A stretch of DNA of 5,372 nucleotides from Treponema sp. (GTDB taxonomy: Bacteria > Spirochaetota > Spirochaetia > Treponematales > Breznakiellaceae): the NCBI GenBank assembly GCA_031263435.1, contig JAISFT010000055.1, positions 1 through 5,372 of the forward strand, written 5' to 3'. The position numbers and the translations under genes are program-made. The first letter of the stretch is position 1. The number at the start of each line of letters is the position of its first letter. This document shows, in pieces, positions 1 through 5,372 of the stretch. The notes beneath the pieces are model-generated. The model was not told the DNA's origin. It made no database searches and worked only from the letters and a program-made list of their open reading frames with translations.

Positions 1-1685
1 AAACGGTGGGTCTCGTCCCGGACAAACTGCAGCACCTTGAGGGCTTCGGAATCTTTGGAAAGCCGCACCGGTTCAGCGGCCCGGGGAAGCCAGAGCTCCT
101 CGTCCCGCTTGGCAAGGCCCACAACATCACTATCCATTCCCAATTCATCCAGCACACCCTTGGCGGCGTTTACCTGGCCGATGCCGCCGTCGATAAGCAC
201 CAGGTCCGGCAGCTCCCCGCCTTCCCTGAGAATCCGGGAATAGCGGCGGTGAACCGCCTCCCGCATACTGGCAAAGTCATCAACGATGCCTATCACACTG
301 CGCAGTTTGAAGTACCGGTAGTTTTTCTTGTCGGGCAGTCCGTTCTTAAACGAAATAAGGGAGGCCACCGGATGTTTGCCGTCCAGTTGGGCGATATCGA
401 AGCCTTCGATCCGCTCGGGCCGGCGGCGCAGGGACAGAGCCCGGACCAGCTCATCCAGGGCGGGCCCCGCGCCCCGTTCTTTGAGCCGCTTCCGCAGATC
501 TTCCCGGGCATTCTGCCGGGCCAGGGCCAGGACCGCGGTATGGCGCCGTTCGGTGGGAACTTCGATGGTAACTTCACTGTGGAACTGTTCCCGGAACCAC
601 TGTTTAATGGCGGGGGAGCCGAACCTGTCCGCCGCGTCCTGTCCGGCGGCAGGGGAAAGATCCCCCTCCTGCAATTCGGGCTGCACGTAAATGGCCGGCG
701 GCGGGGGCCGGCCCGGATCGTAGTAGGAGGCCATAAAGGTTTCCAGCGATTCTCCCCCCTCCGCGGCGGAACGGGTACGGTAGAGTTCCCGGCCGGTCAT
801 CCTGCCCCCCCGCATGGAAAAGACGGTAAAGGTACTCAGGACTCCTTCGACGGCCCAGGCAATGTAATCTCGGCCTTCGGGATCAAAGTCCACCACCGCA
901 TTTCCCGCGGAAAGATCTTCAATGGCCCGGATAGCGTTCCGCAGCCCCGCGGCTTCTTCAAATTTCAGGGCCGCCGCGGCCCGGCGCATGTCCTTGTTCA
1001 GGTCCTCGATCAGGGCCCGGCAGGCCGTGCCATTACCCTCTGCGCTGCCTGCCAAAAGCTGTTCTACCCGGACCACCTGGACGCCGTATTCCTCCGCCCC
1101 AATCCTGCCGCAGCAGGGGGCTTTACAGCGGCCGATGTGGAAGTACATACAGGGGTTGTTCCGCTTTTTCCATGTCCGGCATTTCCGCAGGGGAAAAAGC
1201 TTTTCTACCAGTTCCAGCACGGTGTCCACGCTTTCTATCTGGGGAAAGGGGCCGTAGTAGCGGCTCCCATCCTCCACAATGTGGCGGGTCCTGAAGATCC
1301 GGGGGAATTCCTCCCGGGTAACCCGGACTACGGGGTAGGTTTTGCCGTCCTTCAGGTTGATGTTGTACTTGGGAAAATGCTGCTTGATCAGGGTATTTTC
1401 CAGGAGCAGGGCCTCGTATTCGCTGGCCACGATGATGGTTTCGATAGACCAGGCATGGCGGATCAGGGTACTGGTCTTAATATCCTTGGTCCCCGCAAAG
1501 TATGAACCCAGCCGGTTGCGCAGGACACGGGCCTTTCCCACATAGATGATGGTCCCCTCGGCATCCCGCATGATGTAAACCCCCGGTTCCTTCGGGGCGT
1601 CATGGGCAGCGGCTTTGAGGCGCTCAAAATTGGACGCCGCGGCGTTTTTTCCGGGAACGCCGGAGGAAAAGCCGTCAGAGTCCAT
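1..1685 (-). CDS. uvrC: UvrABC excinuclease subunit C, 3' end cut by the left window edge
   Basis: UvrC makes both incisions around a DNA lesion after UvrA/UvrB loading, in the cytoplasm. The frame is open from ATG at 1685 to the left edge (561 full codons). Residues 34-60 carry the GIY-YIG nuclease (PGVYIMRD, then IIYVGKA), with Y37, Y48, K51, R58 and E96 (ALLLEN) matching the catalytic set of Thermotoga maritima UvrC. C169, C179, C187 and C191 (HIGRCKAPC) match the iron-sulfur cysteines known in E. coli UvrC. A UVR motif for UvrB contact lies at about 225-258. The C-terminal RNase H-like nuclease shows D430 (RIEGFDIAQ), D499 (LVLIDGG) and H560 (RDETHR). The usual DISH reads DIAQ here. About 50-100 residues, including the helix-hairpin-helix end, are missing. 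The start is the first ATG after an in-frame TAA and gives roughly 18-20 extra N-terminal residues; no strong ribosome site is seen. Identification is nearly certain. Confidence 0.98.
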   Translation of the reverse strand, partial: MDSDGFSSGVPGKNAAASNFERLKAAAHDAPKEPGVYIMRDAEGTIIYVGKARVLRNRLGSYFAGTKDIKTSTLIRHAWSIETIIVASEYEALLLENTLIKQHFPKYNINLKDGKTYPVVRVTREEFPRIFRTRHIVEDGSRYYGPFPQIESVDTVLELVEKLFPLRKCRTWKKRNNPCMYFHIGRCKAPCCGRIGAEEYGVQVVRVEQLLAGSAEGNGTACRALIEDLNKDMRRAAAALKFEEAAGLRNAIRAIEDLSAGNAVVDFDPEGRDYIAWAVEGVLSTFTVFSMRGGRMTGRELYRTRSAAEGGESLETFMASYYDPGRPPPPAIYVQPELQEGDLSPAAGQDAADRFGSPAIKQWFREQFHSEVTIEVPTERRHTAVLALARQNAREDLRKRLKERGAGPALDELVRALSLRRRPERIEGFDIAQLDGKHPVASLISFKNGLPDKKNYRYFKLRSVIGIVDDFASMREAVHRRYSRILREGGELPDLVLIDGGIGQVNAAKGVLDELGMDSDVVGLAKRDEELWLPRAAEPVRLSKDSEALKVLQFVRDETHR

Positions 1686-1693
1686 TGGTATTT

Positions 1694-3496
1694 ATGCCGA
1701 TAAGAATAAAACAGATGAAACTATCCATACCTGTCCTGTTATCATACATCCTTTTTTTCGGCTTCGGTAGTCCGCCCGGAATCTTCCCGGCGGAAGAAAA
1801 GATCATCACCATCGGGGGGGAAAACACCTGGAAACCGGCGGAGTACCGTTCCGGAATTACCGAGCTGAATTCCATCCGGCCCTGGCCGGTCCTGGCCCTG
1901 GACAGTACCCTGCAGACGGCTATGCCCGATCTGTCCCTTTCGTTTGACGAGGCCTCGCCGGAAGAGTACTCGGGCGGGAGGTTTTACTCGGTTACGGCCA
2001 ATCCGGGGAACGGCGGCGTTACCGTTTCCGCGGCGGGACCCGAATGGGCCCGGATGGGGGCGGGGGCGGCTTTCTTTTCCGGCCAAACCCTGCGGCCGGA
2101 TGCGGGAGGGAATCTCCGGCAGGGAAGTCCGGGGGAATTCCGGCCCGCCCTAGCGGACGCCTCAGCGAACGGCTTGGCGGATGCCCCGGCAAACGGCTCC
2201 GCGGGGCCGCTGCTGATAACGGCCCGTAACCCGGATGCCCTCTTTGCCCCAGGTTCACAGATCCGGGACTTCAGCCTGGAATTCTGGCTTTACCCGCTGA
2301 ATATGGAAAACGGGGAACAGATCCTGCTCTGGACCGCCTCCCGGCCCCGGAGTCCGGGGGCTTACTTTTTCCAGCAGATCCGCTGTTCGGTAGTTAAAAA
2401 CCGTCTGCAGTGGACCTTTCACGATCTGTTCACCGCCCCCGGCGGGCAGGAGACTCTGAGCATCACCTTAAGCGGCGAAAGCCCGGTGATCCCCAAGTTG
2501 TGGAGCCACCATCTGATCCGCTTTGACGCGGACACCGGCTTGCTGGAGTACCTGAACAACGGCCGCATCGAGGCCCTGACCTACACCACAGCGGAAGGGA
2601 CGGAGGGGGGGGAGATCTACAGCCCCATCATCGGCAGCGGCGGGGAATTGGTCCTGGGAAAGGCCTATACGGGGCTGATGGATGAATTCCACATTCACCG
2701 CCGCTATGCAGGTCAGGAAGGCAGGGAATTCAGCGCCGAGGGAGGATTGGAAAAGTACTCCCCCGCGGGCGGCAGGGTAGAGACCCGGACCTTCGACCTG
2801 GGGGAAGATGCCGGCCGGGTCCTCCGGCTGGAAACCCTGGGGGGCAGAATTACGACACAGGGAAGCCGGATCCGCAACGAATATGCGGGCGGGCGGGATC
2901 TTCACTTTGCCGATAATTCCACCATACAGTTCTTCATACGTCTGGGGGACAACCCCTACCGCTGGGCCGATGAGGACTGGCAGGCGGTAAGGTCCGGGAC
3001 GGAACTGCCCCCGGTATTCCGGGGCCGCTATATCCAGGTGGCGGCGGTGTTTTACCCCGGCGCCGGCGGAGAAACCAGCCCTTATCTGGAGGAACTTCGG
3101 ATCGTCTACAGCCCCAGCGAGCCGCCCCGGCCTCCGGTCAGGCTCAATGCCCTTGCCCGGGACGGAGCGGTGGAACTCAACTGGCGGCAGTCCGCCGGTT
3201 CGGAGGTTGACGGCTACCTCGTGTATTACGGCACCGCCCCGGGGGAGTACTTCGGCGCCGGTGCTCTGTGGGGACCTTCCCCCATTGACGCGGGAAAACG
3301 GGGAACGCTGCGTATCGAAGGGCTGAATAACGGGACCCTGTACTACTTTGCCGTGGCCGCCTATCAACGATCCGGCGCAGGCCGGGACGGAACCACCCGC
3401 CTGTCCGGGCCGGCAACAGGTCTGCGGATAGGAGAATTGTCCCAAGAGGTGACGGCGCGGCCTCTTATAGGGTATACTATCGGCAGGTATGAATGA
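1694..3496 (+). CDS. Exported LamG-like / fibronectin type III protein of unknown function
   Basis: Six hundred residues from ATG at 1694. ATG 1715 (MKLSIPVLLSY) and TTG 1685 are alternative starts; none has a good Shine-Dalgarno, so the start is uncertain. A basic n-region, a hydrophobic stretch (about residues 10-25) and a likely cut after FPA (about residue 33) make a Sec signal peptide; no lipobox cysteine is present. Residues about 75-340 look like a LamG/concanavalin-A-like beta-sandwich: AAFFSG near its start, FSLEFWLYP, WSHHLIRFD, and GLMDEFHIHRRY at its end. Residues about 350-474 form a second beta-rich segment (RTFDLG, FFIRLGD, GRYIQVAAVF, LEELRIVY) that I cannot name. Residues about 476-585 are a fibronectin type III domain (AVELNW, DGYLVYYG, YYFAVAAY). 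The architecture suggests binding to a carbohydrate or protein in the envelope or outside the cell; no catalytic motif is seen. The stop overlaps the next gene by 8 bases, implying co-transcription. G7 and G8 runs occur inside it. Confidence 0.88.
   Translation: MPIRIKQMKLSIPVLLSYILFFGFGSPPGIFPAEEKIITIGGENTWKPAEYRSGITELNSIRPWPVLALDSTLQTAMPDLSLSFDEASPEEYSGGRFYSVTANPGNGGVTVSAAGPEWARMGAGAAFFSGQTLRPDAGGNLRQGSPGEFRPALADASANGLADAPANGSAGPLLITARNPDALFAPGSQIRDFSLEFWLYPLNMENGEQILLWTASRPRSPGAYFFQQIRCSVVKNRLQWTFHDLFTAPGGQETLSITLSGESPVIPKLWSHHLIRFDADTGLLEYLNNGRIEALTYTTAEGTEGGEIYSPIIGSGGELVLGKAYTGLMDEFHIHRRYAGQEGREFSAEGGLEKYSPAGGRVETRTFDLGEDAGRVLRLETLGGRITTQGSRIRNEYAGGRDLHFADNSTIQFFIRLGDNPYRWADEDWQAVRSGTELPPVFRGRYIQVAAVFYPGAGGETSPYLEELRIVYSPSEPPRPPVRLNALARDGAVELNWRQSAGSEVDGYLVYYGTAPGEYFGAGALWGPSPIDAGKRGTLRIEGLNNGTLYYFAVAAYQRSGAGRDGTTRLSGPATGLRIGELSQEVTARPLIGYTIGRYE
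1814..1820 (+). repeat. G7 homopolymer tract near the 5' end of the LamG/FN3 gene
   Basis: Seven consecutive G encode the Gly-Gly of TIGGEN shortly after the signal peptide. Loss of one G would bring TGA at 1866-1868 into frame. This is a possible slippage site; a run of this length can also occur by chance in GC-rich DNA. Confidence 0.5.
2153..2200 (+). repeat. Two imperfect 24-base tandem units in the LamG/FN3 gene
   Basis: Units 2153-2176 and 2177-2200 encode ADASANGL and ADAPANGS and match at 18 of 24 bases by eye. They sit in a low-complexity Ala/Asn/Gly stretch just before the main LamG strands, and look like a local duplication in a flexible loop. Confidence 0.6.
2605..2612 (+). repeat. 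G8 homopolymer tract inside the LamG domain coding region
   Basis: Eight consecutive G encode Gly-Gly between Glu codons (TEGGEIY). Loss of one G puts TGA at 2676-2678 in frame, and gain of one puts TGA at 2683-2685 in frame. Either slip would truncate the protein within the LamG domain and remove the FN3 domain. Confidence 0.5.
3449..3478 (+). promoter_or_regulatory. Candidate internal promoter before the HDOD gene
   Basis: GTGACG (3449-3454) and TATACT (3473-3478) resemble sigma-70 -35 and -10 boxes (4/6 and 5/6 matches) with an 18-base spacer. They lie within the last codons of the LamG/FN3 gene. Initiation would fall near 3485, only about 4 bases before the HDOD ATG, giving an almost leaderless transcript. 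A chance match is possible. Confidence 0.3.
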
Positions 3497-4346
3497 AAAT
3501 CTCAAAAGGGAAGCGGAGAGTTATATTCATAACATGCCAAGTTTACCAACTTCGGTCCTCAAGGTGATGGAGGTGTGCAACAATCCCCATTCCGATCCCG
3601 CGGATCTCAGCTATGTAATCTCCCTGGACCCGGTCCTGACCGGCAGGGTCCTCAAGCTTGTCAATTCTGCCTATTACAACCCGGCCCAGGATGTGACTAC
3701 CCTGGTCCGGGCCATCATCATGCTGGGGCTTAACACGGTAAAGAATCTGGCCCTTTCCATCGCGATTCTGGGAAACCTGCGGGGGAAGGACGGCGGCCGG
3801 GCAATCAACATGGAGGCCTTTTGGCGTCATTCCCTGGGTGTGGGTGTGGCCTCCAAGGTTCTGGCAAAAAAGCGGGGCATAGATCCGGGGCGGCTGGAGG
3901 AGTACTTTACCGCCGGGCTGCTCCACGATATCGGTAAGATACCCCTTAACGCGATTGCCCCCGATGCCTATGCTGTCACCATAGAAACCGCCGGGAAGAA
4001 GCGGCAGTCCCTTATCGAAGCGGAAGATACGCTTCTTGGGATAAACCACTGCATCTGCGGAAGCTGGATTGTCGATGCGTGGAAGCTGGAAGGGCCGGTG
4101 GGGGACACGATTGTTCACCATCACAACTGCGGCGATTACAGGGGGCCCTGGCGGGACCTCCTTTACAATGTGGCGCTGGCGAATTATTTTATTCAGCAGT
4201 GTAAGATAGGTTCTGCGGGAGATCCGTATCCGGGACTGGCCCCGGATACGTGGAAGGTTCTCAAGGTAAGCCCTGATATTACCCAGACCTTGTCCGAGAC
4301 GGTAACTGAAGCAATAAAGCGGGCCCAGGTTTTTTTGAGGATTTAG
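3489..4346 (+). CDS. HDOD domain signalling protein
   Basis: A 285-residue cytoplasmic protein made almost entirely of one HDOD domain, an HD-related fold found in bacterial signal transduction and often without proven enzymatic activity. Diagnostic stretches are NMPSLPTSVLKVME (15-28), ISLDPVLTGRVLKLVNSAYY (44-63) and RAIIMLGLNTVKNLALS (74-90). HD-type residues are kept: H114 (WRHSL), H146-D147 (LLHDIGK), H187 (INHCICG) and H210-H212. The position where HD-GYP enzymes carry a final metal Asp appears to be N232 (VALANYF), and there is no GYP motif (GDYRGP instead). It has no receiver, GGDEF or other partner domain and no transmembrane segment. ATG 3489 lies inside the end of the upstream gene (ATGAATGA) with no good ribosome site, so translation is probably coupled. 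A start at M16 (3534) would cut into the conserved MPSLP stretch. Phosphodiesterase activity is possible but unproven. Confidence 0.95.
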   Translation: MNENLKREAESYIHNMPSLPTSVLKVMEVCNNPHSDPADLSYVISLDPVLTGRVLKLVNSAYYNPAQDVTTLVRAIIMLGLNTVKNLALSIAILGNLRGKDGGRAINMEAFWRHSLGVGVASKVLAKKRGIDPGRLEEYFTAGLLHDIGKIPLNAIAPDAYAVTIETAGKKRQSLIEAEDTLLGINHCICGSWIVDAWKLEGPVGDTIVHHHNCGDYRGPWRDLLYNVALANYFIQQCKIGSAGDPYPGLAPDTWKVLKVSPDITQTLSETVTEAIKRAQVFLRI

Positions 4347-4366
4347 TTCCGGCCGGCAGGCCGGAA
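4347..4366 (+). terminator. Perfect 8-bp hairpin directly after the HDOD stop codon
   Basis: TTCCGGCC, a GGCA loop and GGCCGGAA form a perfect 8-bp GC-rich stem that begins at the base after the TAG stop. No U tract follows, so it is not a classical intrinsic terminator. It may protect the 3' end of the transcript or act with the overlapping second hairpin. Confidence 0.45.
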
Positions 4367-4392
4367 CGGCGCCGGAGTCTCCGGACAGTTCC
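4363..4392 (+). other. Second, overlapping hairpin with two stem segments
   Basis: GGAAC (4363-4367) pairs with GTTCC (4388-4392), and inside it CCGGAG (4372-4377) pairs with CTCCGG (4379-4384). The inner pairs nearest the loop must open for a workable loop. The GGAA bases are also the last part of the first hairpin, so the outer stem and hairpin one cannot form fully together. Confidence 0.4.
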
Positions 4393-4410
4393 TGCGGATG
4401 TACCGTTCCC

Positions 4411-4440
4411 TTAAAATTAACGGACGGGCAGGAATATATA
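4411..4440 (+). promoter_or_regulatory. Candidate promoter of the MBL hydrolase gene
   Basis: TTAAAA (4411-4416) and TATATA (4435-4440), 18 bases apart, each match 4 of 6 sigma-70 consensus bases. They lie in a short AT-rich island in GC-rich DNA. Initiation near 4447 would leave a leader of about 15 bases that just includes the Shine-Dalgarno site. The match is modest. Confidence 0.35.
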
Positions 4441-4449
4441 CGTTTGTGC

Positions 4450-4455
4450 AGGGAG
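4450..4455 (+). promoter_or_regulatory. Ribosome binding site of the MBL hydrolase gene
   Basis: AGGGAG lies 6 bases upstream of ATG 4462. It fixes the start that gives the conserved RFWGVRG N-terminus, and argues against the out-of-frame ATG at 4398. Confidence 0.65.
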
Positions 4456-4461
4456 CAGGGT

Positions 4462-5372
4462 ATGTTTTATACCCGTTTTTGGGGTGTTCGGGGATCGATC
4501 CCCACTCCGGGACCGACAACAGTTCTCTATGGCGGCAACACTGCCTGCCTGGAAGTCCGCGCCGGAGAACGGCTTCTCATTGTGGACCTGGGAACCGGAA
4601 TCAAGCCGCTGGGCGACTGGCTTGCCGCCAACGAGATTAAAAAACATCCGGTTAACGCGGATATTTTCGTTACCCATACCCACTGGGATCATATCATGGG
4701 CTTTCCCATGTTTACCCCCATCTTCATTCCCGGTACCAATTTGAAGATATGGGGTTCCGTTTCCTACGACGGGAATACGCTGGAACAGACCATCGGGGCC
4801 CAGCTTTCCTACCGGTACTGGCCCGTCCGTCTGGACGAACTTTCCGCCCATATCGAGTATGAGGAACTTAAACAGGGTTCCTACGATCTGGGAAACGGGC
4901 TTCGCCTTGTAACCAAATACCTGAACCACCCCAATCTGTGCCTGGGTTATCGTTTTGAATACGAAGGCAAGTCCATCGTTACCGCCTTCGATACCGAACC
5001 TTATTACAACCTCTTTACCACGGACAAGAACGACCCCGCCTACAACGAGGAAGCCGCCCGGGAAGGGGAGCAGGCAGCGGCCATGGAAAACCGGCAGATG
5101 ATGGAATTTATCAGAGGCGCGGACGTCCTGGTGTACGATACTTCCTATACGGAAAAAGAATACGAAAGCCACAAGGGCTGGGGGCACAGTTCCTACGAAA
5201 TCGCCATTGTCAACAGCCTCAAGGCCGGGGTAAAAAAACTCATCTGCTTCCACCACGAGCCCCGGCGCAGCGACCAGGAACTGGCGGCGCTGGAAACCGA
5301 ATTCCGCAGCCGCTATGCCTCCGAACCGCTGGAGATCATCATGGCCCGGGAAGGCATGACCATCGAAGCCTA
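4462..5372 (+). CDS. Metallo-beta-lactamase-fold metal-dependent hydrolase, stop at or just past the window edge
   Basis: 303 full codons are visible. The N-terminus MFYTRFWGVRGSIPTPG followed by LYGGNT is typical of an MBL-fold family related to PhnP and cyclic-nucleotide phosphodiesterases (Lactamase_B_2 type). The binuclear metal site shows H72-x-H74-x-D76-H77 (THTHWDHIMG), H156 (LNHPN), D177 (AFDTE) and H264/H265 (CFHHEP). D226 (VYDTSYT) and H242 (GWGHSS) are also prominent. D42 in the LIVDLGTG strand is the usual structural Asp. It is expected to be a cytoplasmic hydrolase of a phosphodiester or related bond; the substrate cannot be read from sequence. AGGGAG at 4450-4455 sits 6 bases before ATG and supports this start, as does the family N-terminus. 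The window stops at 'ta' after MTIEA, a likely natural C-terminus, so those bases may begin TAA or TAG. A fused C-terminal domain outside the window cannot be excluded. Confidence 0.95.
   Translation, partial: MFYTRFWGVRGSIPTPGPTTVLYGGNTACLEVRAGERLLIVDLGTGIKPLGDWLAANEIKKHPVNADIFVTHTHWDHIMGFPMFTPIFIPGTNLKIWGSVSYDGNTLEQTIGAQLSYRYWPVRLDELSAHIEYEELKQGSYDLGNGLRLVTKYLNHPNLCLGYRFEYEGKSIVTAFDTEPYYNLFTTDKNDPAYNEEAAREGEQAAAMENRQMMEFIRGADVLVYDTSYTEKEYESHKGWGHSSYEIAIVNSLKAGVKKLICFHHEPRRSDQELAALETEFRSRYASEPLEIIMAREGMTIEA

Noticed and set aside
6..1505. Open plus-strand frame of 499 codons across the left third of the window
   Set aside because: It is aligned codon-for-codon with uvrC on the other strand, where all catalytic motifs of UvrC are found. 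Its own translation has no recognisable domain and odd Pro/Gly/Phe-rich composition, as expected of an antisense shadow in GC-rich DNA.
1641..1720. Plus-strand promoter for the LamG/FN3 gene
   Set aside because: TTGGTA at 1685 and TAAAAC at 1707 give only weak matches at an imperfect spacing, so I did not list it as a feature.
2468..3505. Open minus-strand frame of 345 codons opposite the LamG/FN3 and HDOD start region
   Set aside because: The plus strand has clear LamG and FN3 patterns. The antisense translation shows no domain and no ribosome site of note.
3543..4124. Open minus-strand frame of 193 codons opposite the HDOD gene
   Set aside because: It is a shadow of a strongly conserved HDOD protein with no motif of its own.
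4398..4640. Plus-strand 80-codon frame starting in the intergenic spacer
   Set aside because: It overlaps the MBL gene out of frame and lacks a ribosome site. Its first 20 or so codons cover the candidate promoter region and resemble no protein.
4417..5256. Open minus-strand frame of 279 codons opposite the MBL gene
   Set aside because: The plus strand carries the complete MBL metal-binding set and a Shine-Dalgarno site; the antisense product shows no recognisable family.

Overview
This is a GC-rich bacterial window holding four densely packed protein-coding genes. There is no RNA gene, insertion sequence or CRISPR array, and no stretch over about 115 bases lacks coding sequence. Two genes run off the edges. 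The organism is most likely a spirochaete of the Treponema group. That rests on the general look of the HDOD protein and on the exported LamG/FN3 protein next to uvrC; it is an inference from recollection of the families, not a phylogenetic result, and holds at roughly 60%.

Left part (1-1685, minus strand): the 5' and central parts of uvrC, encoding the nuclease subunit of nucleotide excision repair. The GIY-YIG nuclease, the four-cysteine region, the UVR helix pair and nearly all of the C-terminal nuclease domain are visible. The C-terminal end lies beyond the left edge.

Middle (1694-4346, plus strand): a divergent two-gene unit whose start codon is only 8 bases from that of uvrC. The first gene encodes an exported, apparently cell-envelope or periplasmic protein: signal peptide, LamG/concanavalin-like domain, an unassigned beta-rich domain and a fibronectin type III domain. 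Its last 8 bases overlap the start of the second gene, a single-domain HDOD protein that keeps most HD-type metal-ligand residues. A short GC-rich region with two overlapping hairpins follows.

Right part (4462-5372, plus strand): a complete or almost complete metallo-beta-lactamase-fold hydrolase of the 'WGVRGSIPTPG' type. It has its own Shine-Dalgarno site and a possible promoter in an AT-rich island. The window ends with 'ta' after codon 303, which may be the first two bases of its stop codon.

How they relate: UvrC is housekeeping and probably only a neighbour. The HDOD protein and the MBL hydrolase are both metal-dependent phosphohydrolase folds on the same strand and could belong to one signalling function, but the sequence does not prove it. 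I see no clear new defence or mobile system. The most notable points are the homopolymeric G tracts in the exported-protein gene, the mutually exclusive hairpins after the HDOD gene, and the coupling of an exported protein to a cytoplasmic HDOD protein.
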